Positions 17,614 through 25,700 of a stretch of DNA of 64,000 nucleotides are shown here, piece by piece. Made by a program: the position numbers and the translations under genes. How positions within the stretch are numbered: position 1 is the stretch's first letter; each line of letters opens with the position of its first letter. The notes under the pieces are model-generated. The model was given only the letters and a program-made list of their open reading frames with translations. It was not told where the DNA came from and searched no databases. The stretch comes from JABHCC01 sp034658635 (lineage in GTDB: Bacteria > Bacteroidota > Bacteroidia > Bacteroidales > UBA12481), in NCBI GenBank assembly GCA_034658635.1, contig JAYEFL010000186.1, forward strand, positions 1 through 64,000, read 5' to 3'.

Positions 17614-19755
17614 ATGGGACGAAAAGTTAAAAATAAGAAGCGCGGTTTGGTCAAGAAAATCATCCGTAATCAGATATTGGGAGTGTTCAGCAAGCACCCT
17701 TCTCAAAGCTTTAACTATAAGCAAATTGCCCGTCGACTGGAGATTTCAGATCCTTCTTCACGAAAAATGATTACCACGGTTTTGGGAGAATTAGTTCATG
17801 ATAAGCACCTGATTGAACTTGAGCGGGGGAAGTATAAAATGAAAAGCAGGGGAGCTTACGTTGAGGGGGTCATTCAGGTGACCCGTTCGGGTTCTGCCTT
17901 TGTTATTACTGAGGACGTTGAGGAGGATGTTTATATCACAAACCGGAACCTGAACCGGGCGCTCAATGGCGATAAGGTTAAGGTGTACATTTATGCCCGG
18001 AAAAAGGGAGATCGGCTTGTTGGTGAGGTGAGTCAGGTTCTGGAGCAAAGAGAGCGTGTCTTTGTGGGTGAAATTGTCAGAGCTTCAGCCTATTACTTTG
18101 TTACGCCTGATAACAGGGGGATGCCTTATGATATTTTTATTAAGCCTTCTGATATACATGGGGCGCTTGACGGGCAGAAAGTTGTAGTTAAGATTACCGA
18201 TTGGCCAAAAGGAGCTGAGAATCCTTATGGCGAGGTTGTTGATGTTTTGGGGAAAGCGGGCGAAAATAATACTGAGATGCATGCTATTCTGGCGGAGTTC
18301 GAATTGCCATATAAATTTCCGGAAAGAATAGAAAGTGAAGCGGATAAGATTCCTGCTCTGATTAGCAATGAAGAAATCAAAAAACGCAGAGACTTTAGAA
18401 AGGTGCCAACATTTACGGTTGATCCGGCTGATGCGAAAGATTTTGATGATGCTTTGAGTATCAGACCAACGAAAGACGGGAATTGGGAAGTTGGGATTCA
18501 TATTGCTGATGTGAGCCATTATGTGCGAACTGGCACAGCTCTGGATGAAGAAGCTTATGCACGTGGATCATCAGTTTACCTTGTGGATAGGGTTGTTCCT
18601 ATGCTGCCTGAAAAATTGTCAAATGAACTGTGTTCCCTAAAGCCAAATGAAGATAAACTTTGTTTTTCAGCTCTTTTTGAAATGAATGAACGGGCAGAAG
18701 TTTTATCGCAATGGTATGGTAAATCTATTATTCATTCTGACCGCAGATTTGCTTATCAGGAAGCACAGGAGATAATTGAAACAGGAGAAGGAGACCTGAA
18801 AGAAGAAATGCTGAAGCTGCATGATTTGGCCACTATTCTGCGGAAACTGCGATTTAAAGATGGTGCCTTTTCGTTTGAACGGGTGGAGGTGAAATTTCAT
18901 CTTGACGACAACGGACGTCCAACCGGAGTTTATTTTAAGGAAGCAAAGGAATCTAACTGGTTAATAGAAGAGTTTATGCTGCTGGCAAATAGAAAAGTGG
19001 CCGAGACAATCGGGAAGGTTAAAAAAGGACTTACAGCCAAAAGCTTTGTTTATCGTATCCACGACCGACCAAATTCTGAAAAGATTGAAAATTTTTCAAA
19101 CTTCGTTCATCGCTTTGGGTACAGCCTGAAAACCTCTTCTGATAAAGCAATTGCTCAGAGCATGAATTCTTTGGTTCAGGCAATTAGGGGAAAAGACGAA
19201 CAATACATTTTGGAAAGTCTTGCTATTCGTACAATGGCCAAGGCAAAGTACTCCTGTAAAAATATTGGGCATTATGGTCTGGCTTTTCCTTTCTACACCC
19301 ATTTTACATCTCCGATCCGCAGGTATCCGGATTTAATGGTTCATCGCCTTCTGGAGCATTATTTACAGGATGGAAAATCTGAAAGTCCGAAAAAATGCGA
19401 GATAAAATGTGAGCATTCCTCTGCGCGCGAAGAATTAGCTGTTCAGGCTGAAAGAGCTTCTATCAAATATAAGCAGGTAGAATTTTTGAAGGATCATATC
19501 GGGGAGGAGTTTGAGGGGATTATTTCCGGAGTGAGTGAGTGGGGCGTTTATGTAGAACTATCTGATAATCACTGCGAGGGAATGATTCCTGTGCGTGAGC
19601 TCACCGATGATTTTTATGAGTACGACGAATCAAATTACTGCCTGGTTGGAAGTCGTACAAGAAGAAAATTTGAAATTGGTCAAAAAGTACAGGTTGAAAT
19701 CGCCCGTGCTGATCTGGCAAGAAGACAATTAGATTTTACTCTTGCCGGAAAGTGA
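17614..19755 (+). CDS. rnr: Ribonuclease R
   Basis: The protein has 713 residues and standard RNase R order. A winged-helix N-terminus (SFNYKQIARRLEI) leads to cold-shock OB domains at about 75-220 and then the RNB exonuclease domain. The RNB domain has catalytic aspartates in DPADAKDFDDAL (about 270-281) and the HFTSPIRRYPDLMVHRLL motif. A C-terminal S1 domain (about 630-710) contains GVSEWGVYVEL. It degrades structured RNA 3' to 5'. The N-terminus is rich in Lys/Arg. It is divergent from the propeller-type kinase gene. Confidence 0.95.
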   Translation: MGRKVKNKKRGLVKKIIRNQILGVFSKHPSQSFNYKQIARRLEISDPSSRKMITTVLGELVHDKHLIELERGKYKMKSRGAYVEGVIQVTRSGSAFVITEDVEEDVYITNRNLNRALNGDKVKVYIYARKKGDRLVGEVSQVLEQRERVFVGEIVRASAYYFVTPDNRGMPYDIFIKPSDIHGALDGQKVVVKITDWPKGAENPYGEVVDVLGKAGENNTEMHAILAEFELPYKFPERIESEADKIPALISNEEIKKRRDFRKVPTFTVDPADAKDFDDALSIRPTKDGNWEVGIHIADVSHYVRTGTALDEEAYARGSSVYLVDRVVPMLPEKLSNELCSLKPNEDKLCFSALFEMNERAEVLSQWYGKSIIHSDRRFAYQEAQEIIETGEGDLKEEMLKLHDLATILRKLRFKDGAFSFERVEVKFHLDDNGRPTGVYFKEAKESNWLIEEFMLLANRKVAETIGKVKKGLTAKSFVYRIHDRPNSEKIENFSNFVHRFGYSLKTSSDKAIAQSMNSLVQAIRGKDEQYILESLAIRTMAKAKYSCKNIGHYGLAFPFYTHFTSPIRRYPDLMVHRLLEHYLQDGKSESPKKCEIKCEHSSAREELAVQAERASIKYKQVEFLKDHIGEEFEGIISGVSEWGVYVELSDNHCEGMIPVRELTDDFYEYDESNYCLVGSRTRRKFEIGQKVQVEIARADLARRQLDFTLAGK

Positions 19756-19789
19756 GATTGCGAGCAAATCCAAGGCTTCGTCTCTTAAA

Positions 19790-19846
19790 TCAGGGCACGG
19801 TGTCATTCCCGCGCACCTGTCCCGGTTTATCGGCAGGCGGGAAACT
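19790..19846. repeat. Nested palindromic repeat overlapping the glycosyltransferase 3' end
   Basis: Arms TTCCCGC (19806-19812) and GCGGGAA (19837-19843) enclose a second imperfect inverted repeat (CCTGTCCCGG ... CGGCAGG). The outer part looks like a common TCATTCCCGC...GCGGGAA dispersed element with another palindrome inserted at its centre. It encodes the odd C-terminal tail of the transferase and may double as a terminator between convergent rnr and this gene. Confidence 0.6.
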
Positions 19847-20956
19847 CAATGGGTGCTCAATGAATTCCGCAAGTGCTGATTCAAGGTGCTTCTTTTCAGG
19901 GGTTTGAAAAGTTTTATAGCTTCGTTTCTGGTGTTCACGAAGGTGGGCTTTGCTAAAATCTTCCTGTTTTACACTCATGAAGAATCCCATTTTGTCGAGT
20001 CTTTCTGCTACATATTCCTGCTCAGTTTGCCCGGGAGTAGGAATGAGAAGTGCTGATTTTTTTAGCACAGCCAGATCAAAAACCGTTACCACTCCTGCCC
20101 TGCAAATGATTGTTTCTGTGTTTTGGATATGCCATAGAATCTGGCCTCCTGGTAAATGGTTGACTATCCGCATCTTACCAATCTGCTCATCCCTGATATC
20201 ATTTTTTGATTGTTGAGGTAAGCCTTGCAATAGTAAAACGCTTTTTGATGTATCTCTGAACTCGGTCAGTAATTTTTCTTCAAGAATACCTCTGTGGGGT
20301 TCAGGACCGGATAACATTATCAGAATATCGTAGTGGTTTGACAGGGGATCAGGAGCAGGATTTTTTGTCTCAAGCCAGGAGAGTGGATCGATGTACCTTA
20401 TTTTGTTATTATTCCATTGCATCCTTGAAAGTTTTCCTGCAACATTATCAGACCCTTCAAAATCTGCAACCCAGATGTAATCATATTTGCGCAAGATCCA
20501 TAGATGAAGTTGAGCAAAGGCTGCCTGAAAGAATCTCAACTTTTCAGGAGGCATCGGACTGAGCTGATGGGTAATAAAAACTGAAGGAAGCTCAGAATGG
20601 AAAAAACCATAGCGATTATCTGAAATAATGAAGTCAATCTGATAATCTTTTATCAGTTTATCCAAATGTTTTTTTGTTCGGTGAATTGAAAGAAAAAGTC
20701 TTGGTAGCTGGGCAAAAAACTTGAGAAAGAAACCGTTGCGGCCTTTCGAATACCGCATTTGTTTGATTGGCAAGCGTACGAGGGTAAGATCCGGGAATTG
20801 TTCAGACAGGAAATTGTAGGGGAGACCGTCTGCAGCAATAATGACTTCGAGTTTTTTTTCAAGCAGTATTTCAATCATTCTGCTCAGCCTGGTGGCGTGA
20901 CCCAGACCCCATTCAAGTGGGCTTACTAATACACGTTGTTTAGGAGATGGGCTCAT
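19790..20956 (-). CDS. MurG-like glycosyltransferase family protein
   Basis: The protein has 388 residues and a GT-B fold. The N-terminal part has SPLEWGLGHATRLSRMIEIL, resembling the GGHxxR-type entry of MurG/GT28 enzymes. The C-terminal domain carries the acceptor/donor loop IICRAGVVTVFDLAVLKKS and a PTPGQTEQEYVAERL motif typical of GT28-like UDP-sugar binding. The acceptor is unknown. The last ~20 residues (after HPLSFPP) are encoded by an imperfect palindromic repeat and are not expected in the family. It follows the deleted radical SAM gene by a single base and is probably co-transcribed with it. Confidence 0.75.
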   Translation of the reverse strand: MSPSPKQRVLVSPLEWGLGHATRLSRMIEILLEKKLEVIIAADGLPYNFLSEQFPDLTLVRLPIKQMRYSKGRNGFFLKFFAQLPRLFLSIHRTKKHLDKLIKDYQIDFIISDNRYGFFHSELPSVFITHQLSPMPPEKLRFFQAAFAQLHLWILRKYDYIWVADFEGSDNVAGKLSRMQWNNNKIRYIDPLSWLETKNPAPDPLSNHYDILIMLSGPEPHRGILEEKLLTEFRDTSKSVLLLQGLPQQSKNDIRDEQIGKMRIVNHLPGGQILWHIQNTETIICRAGVVTVFDLAVLKKSALLIPTPGQTEQEYVAERLDKMGFFMSVKQEDFSKAHLREHQKRSYKTFQTPEKKHLESALAEFIEHPLSFPPADKPGQVRGNDTVP

Positions 20957-20957
20957 G

Positions 20958-21287
20958 TTAGTAGGATACCGTTACGGCTATGCCCAATTTACGAACTTCT
21001 TCGGCGATATGATCCAATTTATCTGCAGAAACTTTCGACAGGGTTTCTAAAGGAGTGTCACGTGCAATAGTATAGACCATCACCAATTCTGGTTTGAGCT
21101 TTTTAACCACTGCCAACCAGGAATTTATTTCTGAATTGGTTTCATCTGTCCATCCGCACTCACAATAGATGCAGTTAAAATTGCAGATTTTTCGATTCCC
21201 CGGAAGTAAATTGATCCCAAGAGAAGCTCCGAGCCTTCTGCTTATTACCGGACCAAATACAATATCTTCGAATAAGAATGTTGCCAT
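20958..21287 (-). pseudogene. Internally deleted radical SAM protein
   Basis: The 109-residue reading frame joins the two ends of a radical SAM family whose members are normally about 230-260 residues. Residues 1-46 carry FGPVISRRLGASLGINLLP and the cluster motif C35xxxC39xxC42. From about residue 48 it jumps to what is normally the C-terminal segment (SEINSWLAVVKKLKPELVM, YTIARDTPLETLSKVS). The middle of the barrel, including the SAM-contact strands, is missing without a frameshift. It keeps a promoter-like element and a start codon and abuts the glycosyltransferase gene. It is either a decaying gene or a retained mini-protein. It is unlikely to have normal radical SAM chemistry. Confidence 0.7.
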
Positions 21288-21312
21288 TTAATTACTTGAT
21301 TTGAAGGTTTGA

Positions 21313-21320
21313 CAAAGATA
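21313..21320 (-). promoter_or_regulatory. -7 promoter element TATCTTTG for the radical SAM remnant/glycosyltransferase pair
   Basis: On the minus strand this is an exact TAnnTTTG match, 25 bp before the start codon. It would drive both the deleted gene and the adjoining glycosyltransferase. Confidence 0.45.
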
Positions 21321-21376
21321 AAATTTTCCCGCAAAGCCATTTCTTGCTCATTAGCAGTGGGATATGATTTTTGTCA

Positions 21377-21408
21377 TTTGCAAGCGGATAATTCTGTTGT
21401 TACTTTAT
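21377..21408 (+). promoter_or_regulatory. Promoter for the hemerythrin-like gene
   Basis: TTTG (21377-21380) is followed after exactly 20 bp by TACTTTAT (21401-21408). This matches the Bacteroidota -33/-7 pattern except for the last base of the -7 box. The start codon is 19 bp further on. Confidence 0.45.
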
Positions 21409-21427
21409 TCAAATTAAAAGGTGGTTT

Positions 21428-21853
21428 ATGAAAGGAAAGAAAGAATTCGATAAATTATCATGGACAGATGATTTTAGTTCTGGTTTGGTGTATTTAGATA
21501 ATCATCGGCGGAATTTTCTGGACATTTTAAACGAATTGGTGGAGGTTGTTAATGAGGATAATTGTGAAACTATGTTGCCAATGATCTTTCATCGTCTTGC
21601 TTTTTACGCTGAAGACTACTTTACCAATAAAGAGATTGCAATGCAGGAGTGTCAGCATTTGCCTCTTCATAATTATAGGGCTGAGCATGATCGTTTTACT
21701 AAGGCAATAGGCAGGTTTCATGACGAGTTTCGTAAGGGTAGCCTGGCTGTTTGTCGCGATATGCTGGTATTCCTTTTGGATTGGTTCCAAAGTTATATTG
21801 AGACATTCGGTAACGATTCAGCTGAATATCTACGCAAAAGAGGTTACGAATAG
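21428..21853 (+). CDS. Hemerythrin-fold protein with degenerate metal site
   Basis: The protein has 141 residues and a bacteriohemerythrin-like helical pattern (W12, LDNHRRNFLDILNEL, YFTNKEIAM, AEHDRF, LLDWFQSYI). Canonical hemerythrins bind an O2-carrying di-iron centre with five His, one Glu and one Asp. By motif alignment only H26 and H87 remain. The His of the HFxxEE motif is Y64, its Glu position is K68, the next His is Y83, the late His is Y123, and the final Asp is not at the usual spacing. Iron and oxygen binding are therefore doubtful. It converges with the amidohydrolase gene with no bases between the two stop codons. Confidence 0.75.
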   Translation: MKGKKEFDKLSWTDDFSSGLVYLDNHRRNFLDILNELVEVVNEDNCETMLPMIFHRLAFYAEDYFTNKEIAMQECQHLPLHNYRAEHDRFTKAIGRFHDEFRKGSLAVCRDMLVFLLDWFQSYIETFGNDSAEYLRKRGYE

Positions 21854-23038
21854 TCAGATAATTCTTCTTGACCGGCTTTTATTCTCAACCCGTAGTTTTT
21901 CCAGATTGATTCCTTCCAACAGTATTACTCCTGGTTTTTTACCCTGTTCAAATGAACCGATCTTTTTCTCGAGTCCTAAGGCTCTTGCTCCATTAAGAGT
22001 AGCCATTACGATAAGTTCTTCAAGAGAAATGTCTGGAAAAAACCGTGCAAGAGTCTTGATCTCCTCCCATACCGACAGCTGGTTATTTGAAGCCATGCTA
22101 TCTGTACCAATACATAAGCGTAAGCCCTTTCTGTTTTCAACAAGCTTATGTGGCAATTTATTTTCAATAAACATATTGGATACAGGACATAAACCAAAAT
22201 AGATTTCTTTTTCGGGATATTGGTTGATAAGGAGTTCAATATCTTCTTTTGTGGTGAAGGTATTATGAATAAGGAGAAGCTTATTAAAATCGGGCAGAAG
22301 ATTGTGATACCAGTAAGGAGAGGATTTAGCCGGGCCGGGGAAGTGTTCCGGAGCAATACCCATGTTGATGAATCTTTTTGCCAGAGCCCCGGAATGGCTT
22401 CTGATGAATTCATGTTCATCTTTGCTCTCCTGATTGTGCAAGCTAAGCGTATAGTCAGGATTTACGGCTTGTTTAGCAAACTGTTTCCATAAGGGAAGGG
22501 ATACTGAATAGGGTGCGTGAGGAGTCATGCTTGCAGACAGTCCTGCTTGCTGAAATTCTTGTAATAGTTCATTGCCTTTTGTCCAGATCAGCTCAGACTT
22601 ATCAGGATCCAGGCCAAATATTTCAACAAAGGTATGTACCTCAACAGGGCTTTCCAGTTTGGCTTTCAGAGAATTGTTGGTGTTGGCTATATCCCCAAGC
22701 GCCTGTGTGCCGGTTTGATGCATTTTGAACAAGAGGTTCTGCATCAGGATGTTATCTGGGGTCTGAGTGCTTCGTTTTTCTGCTACCTGTTCAATAAACC
22801 GGCTAATTCCCGTATTTTGATTGATTTGATTCTTCAGGTGGCTAAGTTCAAGGTGACAGTGTACATTAACCAATCCCGGAATAATTACTCCACTGTAAAA
22901 CTCAAGATTATCTTCTTCATGAATCCGGTTCCCAGATCTGAGATTCAGAATTGTTCCATCATCAGCAATCTCAAGAACACCATTTCGGATCGGTCTTTTG
23001 CCGGGATTGATGATATAGTGGGCAGAGATTTTGCGCAT
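21854..23038 (-). CDS. Metal-dependent amidohydrolase (chlorohydrolase/aminodeoxyfutalosine-deaminase-like)
   Basis: The protein has 394 residues and an amidohydrolase barrel with metal motif HCHLELSH near residue 60, then HAPYSVS, LHNQES and the catalytic Asp in GTDSMASN. The N-terminal beta-sandwich start (ISAHYIINPGKRP) and the C-terminal ALGLEKKIGSFEQGKKPGVIL fit the TrzA/ATZ/Mtad group. The usual substrates are deaminated purine-like compounds such as aminodeoxyfutalosine or S-adenosylhomocysteine. The substrate cannot be fixed from sequence. It is last in a tight operon mlaE-mlaF-DUF4296-amidohydrolase (2-bp gap to the DUF4296 gene). Confidence 0.8.
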   Translation of the reverse strand: MRKISAHYIINPGKRPIRNGVLEIADDGTILNLRSGNRIHEEDNLEFYSGVIIPGLVNVHCHLELSHLKNQINQNTGISRFIEQVAEKRSTQTPDNILMQNLLFKMHQTGTQALGDIANTNNSLKAKLESPVEVHTFVEIFGLDPDKSELIWTKGNELLQEFQQAGLSASMTPHAPYSVSLPLWKQFAKQAVNPDYTLSLHNQESKDEHEFIRSHSGALAKRFINMGIAPEHFPGPAKSSPYWYHNLLPDFNKLLLIHNTFTTKEDIELLINQYPEKEIYFGLCPVSNMFIENKLPHKLVENRKGLRLCIGTDSMASNNQLSVWEEIKTLARFFPDISLEELIVMATLNGARALGLEKKIGSFEQGKKPGVILLEGINLEKLRVENKSRSRRII

Positions 23039-23040
23039 AC

Positions 23041-23427
23041 TTACTCCAGGCTGTCAGATTTTGCATCAATAAGCTCACGGCGGTCTCCCTCCATTTTACT
23101 GAGATCTTCAAGAACCTCATCATATATTTTGGTAAATTCTTCAGGATACTGGGTGTAAAACAAAATGGTACTGTCAAACATTTCACGACTAGTACCATGC
23201 TTTTTAAGTATGGCAGGATAGTAGTTAAAGGCACTGTCTTCTTTCTCCTTACGAACTGTTTTTTTTAAATGCAGCATGCCGTCAATAAGGTGAATATCGA
23301 CTAACAATGGTTTTAATTCATTAGGGTTTAATATTCCTTCCGGAACCTTCATTTTGCTATTATTGCAAGAACTTATCAGTACAAGGGATAGCAAAGTTCC
23401 AAAGAGAAACTGAATAATTTTCCTCAT
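23041..23427 (-). CDS. DUF4296 lipoprotein
   Basis: The protein has 128 residues and a lipoprotein signal (lipobox LISSC, Cys21). The mature part shows the DUF4296 pattern: ILNPNELKPLLVDIHLIDG, then a Tyr/His-rich helix and FYTQYPEEFTKIYDEVLEDL. It is a Bacteroidota-specific periplasmic lipoprotein without a known function. Its start overlaps the mlaF stop by 4 nt, which ties it to lipid transport at least by expression. Confidence 0.8.
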   Translation of the reverse strand: MRKIIQFLFGTLLSLVLISSCNNSKMKVPEGILNPNELKPLLVDIHLIDGMLHLKKTVRKEKEDSAFNYYPAILKKHGTSREMFDSTILFYTQYPEEFTKIYDEVLEDLSKMEGDRRELIDAKSDSLE

Positions 23428-24173
23428 CTGAGATTCATGTTTTTCATGAGTTCAGAAGCAAAAACGAAATCATGCAGTGCTTTGTTGTTTGCACGAAGTA
23501 CATCTTCTTTGCTGCCACGCCAACTTAGCTTTCCATCGGCAATAAAAATTACATTATCACCAATTTCCATAACTGAATTCATATCGTGAGTGTTAATTAT
23601 AGTTGTGATGTTAAACTCTCTGGTAATCTCACGAATCAGCTTATCAATAACAATAGCAGTTTGCGGGTCAAGACCGGAGTTAGGCTCATCGCAGAAGAGG
23701 TATTTTGTATTAAGGGCGATGGCTCTGGCTATAGCTACTCTTTTTCGCATTCCTCCACTGATTTCAGCCGGAAAAAGTGTATTTGCTTTTTCAAGGTTAA
23801 CTCTGTCAAGGCAAAAGTCCACCCTTTTTTGTTTTTCGTCACGGCTTTGTTTTGTAAACATGTTGAGAGGAAAAAGAACATTTTGCTCTACCGTCATTGA
23901 GTCGAAAAGAGCTCCACCCTGGAAAACCATTCCTATTTCATGCCATAGAGCCTTCCTTTCCGGAGGCTTCATATCAATAACATTGCGTTCGCCGTAAAAG
24001 ATACTTCCTGAGCTGATGTCAAACAGGCCCACTATACATTTCAGGAGTACGGTTTTTCCTGACCCGCTCTGTCCTATAATCAGATTGGTTTGGCCTTCTT
24101 CAAAGCTGGCATTGATATCGGTAAGAACCCGAGTATCTCCAAATAATTTATATACGGATTCAAGTCGGATCAT
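23424..24173 (-). CDS. ABC transporter ATP-binding protein, MlaF family
   Basis: The protein has 249 residues and is a complete ABC ATPase. Walker A is GQSGSGKTVLLK (about 34-45), the signature is ISGGMRKRVAIARAIA, Walker B is YLFCDEPNSGLDP and the switch His lies in INTHDMNSV. The GGMRKR signature is typical of MlaF/Mkl ATPases that power phospholipid transport between inner and outer membranes. It overlaps the mlaE stop by 4 nt. No MlaD (MCE domain) gene is adjacent here. Confidence 0.9.
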   Translation of the reverse strand: MIRLESVYKLFGDTRVLTDINASFEEGQTNLIIGQSGSGKTVLLKCIVGLFDISSGSIFYGERNVIDMKPPERKALWHEIGMVFQGGALFDSMTVEQNVLFPLNMFTKQSRDEKQKRVDFCLDRVNLEKANTLFPAEISGGMRKRVAIARAIALNTKYLFCDEPNSGLDPQTAIVIDKLIREITREFNITTIINTHDMNSVMEIGDNVIFIADGKLSWRGSKEDVLRANNKALHDFVFASELMKNMNLR

Positions 24174-24910
24174 GTGAGCATTATTTCAGTAATGGCATAA
24201 TTTGCAGCCAGGATGAACACCATGCTGTATACCACAGCCTGGGTACTGGATTTTCCTACTTCCAGAGCACCTCCTTTGGTATAATAGCCGAAATATCCGG
24301 AAACGGATGCGATAATAAAAGCAAATACCACAGATTTTATCAGTGTATAAACCACTTTATAGGTGTCAAATTGGAAACGTATTCCATAGAAGAAATCGTT
24401 TGTTGTGAGTAAGCCTCCCATTTCTGCCACAACCCAGCCTCCCACCAAGCCTATGAATATTGACAATATTACCAATAATGGAAAAACCAGCATTGCGGCA
24501 ATAATTTTGGGTTGAATCAGATATGATGCTGAATTAATTCCCATTGCGTCTAGGGCATCTATTTGTTCAGTTACCCTCATTGTTCCTATTTCAGAAGCGA
24601 TTTGTGAACCAACCTTTCCGGCCAGAATCAGACTCAGGACGGTGGAAGAAAACTCTAAGACCAAAACATCGCGTGTAGTGAAAGAAACATAATAAGCTGG
24701 TATCAGGGGGTTTCCCATGTTTATGGTCATGTGAATAATGACCACCATTCCGATGAAAAATGAGATGATAAAAGTAATACCGAGTGATTTGATTCCCAGG
24801 TCATCAATTTCCCGAAGGGTTTGTCTAAGATACAGACTAAACTTTTCAGGCTTTCCAAATACTCTTTGTAAGAGCAGGAAATAGCGTCCCAGGTGAGAAA
24901 AGAATTTCAT
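24170..24910 (-). CDS. ABC transporter permease, MlaE family
   Basis: From the ATG beginning MKFFSHLGRYF the protein has 246 residues. The frame runs 49 codons further upstream into the divergent SprT-like gene, and that extension lacks any family match. It has five or six membrane helices and the MlaE signature around EIGTMRVTEQIDALDAMGI, which contacts the ATPase. It forms the inner-membrane part of a lipid-transport ABC system with the MlaF-like ATPase encoded next. Confidence 0.9.
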   Translation of the reverse strand: MKFFSHLGRYFLLLQRVFGKPEKFSLYLRQTLREIDDLGIKSLGITFIISFFIGMVVIIHMTINMGNPLIPAYYVSFTTRDVLVLEFSSTVLSLILAGKVGSQIASEIGTMRVTEQIDALDAMGINSASYLIQPKIIAAMLVFPLLVILSIFIGLVGGWVVAEMGGLLTTNDFFYGIRFQFDTYKVVYTLIKSVVFAFIIASVSGYFGYYTKGGALEVGKSSTQAVVYSMVFILAANYAITEIMLT

Positions 24911-24987
24911 CGGCTGTAAATTTGAATCTAAATTATAAATATTTTGCGTAATATTGCCGCGAAACCACAGAGATAAGATTTCGTAAA

Positions 24988-25650
24988 GTGTTGAAAAACA
25001 ATCAGAAAAATACAACACAGCCTGATCTGGTGCAAGTTCTGCAAAATCATTGTCCATTCGGAAGCGAAGCTTTATTACAATCCTGGCTGCATAATCGTCA
25101 GGTGATCATTAGGGTTAGCCCTGATCGCATCTCAAAGTTAGGTGATTTTCGTTCTCCTCAAAATGGCTATCCATCCAGAATTAGTATTAACAGGGGTCTT
25201 AGCCCGATAGAATTTTTGGTTACACTGGCGCATGAGTTGGCGCATTTCGATACTTATATGGCAAAAGGCAAAAGGCAAAGGTGGGGGAGGAATAGGATTT
25301 TGCCTCATGGGGTGGAGTGGAAGGAGGCATTTCGGCAGTATATTGTTGACATTATTGAGTCTGGTATTGTTGAGGTGGAGGTTAATGAGGCATTGAGGAA
25401 ATGTTATTTAGAGCGCGAGCGGATTGCTACCTCTCCTTGTATGGAATTAAAGAAACACCTTGAAGGTGATTTAGAAGATCAAGTTTTGCGAGTGCATGAT
25501 TTGGGGGAGGGTGAGGAATTTGTTCTGAGGAATGGCCGGGTGTTTATCAGGGGCTCAAAGCTCAGAACGCGATATCGGTGCCAGGAGTTAGGCACAGGAA
25601 AAATTTATACTGTACATGGTTTGGCTGCAGTTGTCAAAAAGCTTGATTGA
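24988..25650 (+). CDS. SprT-like zinc metalloprotease-fold protein
   Basis: The protein has 220 residues with the zinc-binding motif HELAHFDTY at about residues 82-90, preceded by the SprT-like segment SRISINRGLSPIEFLVTLA. A further conserved GVEWKEAFRQY follows. SprT-like proteins resemble Spartan-type proteases, and their bacterial role is not settled. There is no ATG before the domain. The frame must start at GTG (24988) or the next codon, TTG. The C-terminal third resembles the usual Zn-ribbon region but lacks a clear CxxC pair. Confidence 0.75.
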   Translation: MLKNNQKNTTQPDLVQVLQNHCPFGSEALLQSWLHNRQVIIRVSPDRISKLGDFRSPQNGYPSRISINRGLSPIEFLVTLAHELAHFDTYMAKGKRQRWGRNRILPHGVEWKEAFRQYIVDIIESGIVEVEVNEALRKCYLERERIATSPCMELKKHLEGDLEDQVLRVHDLGEGEEFVLRNGRVFIRGSKLRTRYRCQELGTGKIYTVHGLAAVVKKLD

Positions 25651-25700
25651 AAATTGTACATAAAAACAGGAATACTTAACTTACACGAAATACCTGAGAA

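Noticed and set aside
17539..17724. 62-codon N-terminal extension of the propeller histidine kinase
   Set aside because: It runs across the rnr promoter and start, has no signal-peptide character, and the internal ATG gives a clean signal peptide.
24911..25057. 49-codon N-terminal extension of MlaE
   Set aside because: It overlaps the divergent SprT-like coding region, and family members begin at the MKFF-type start.
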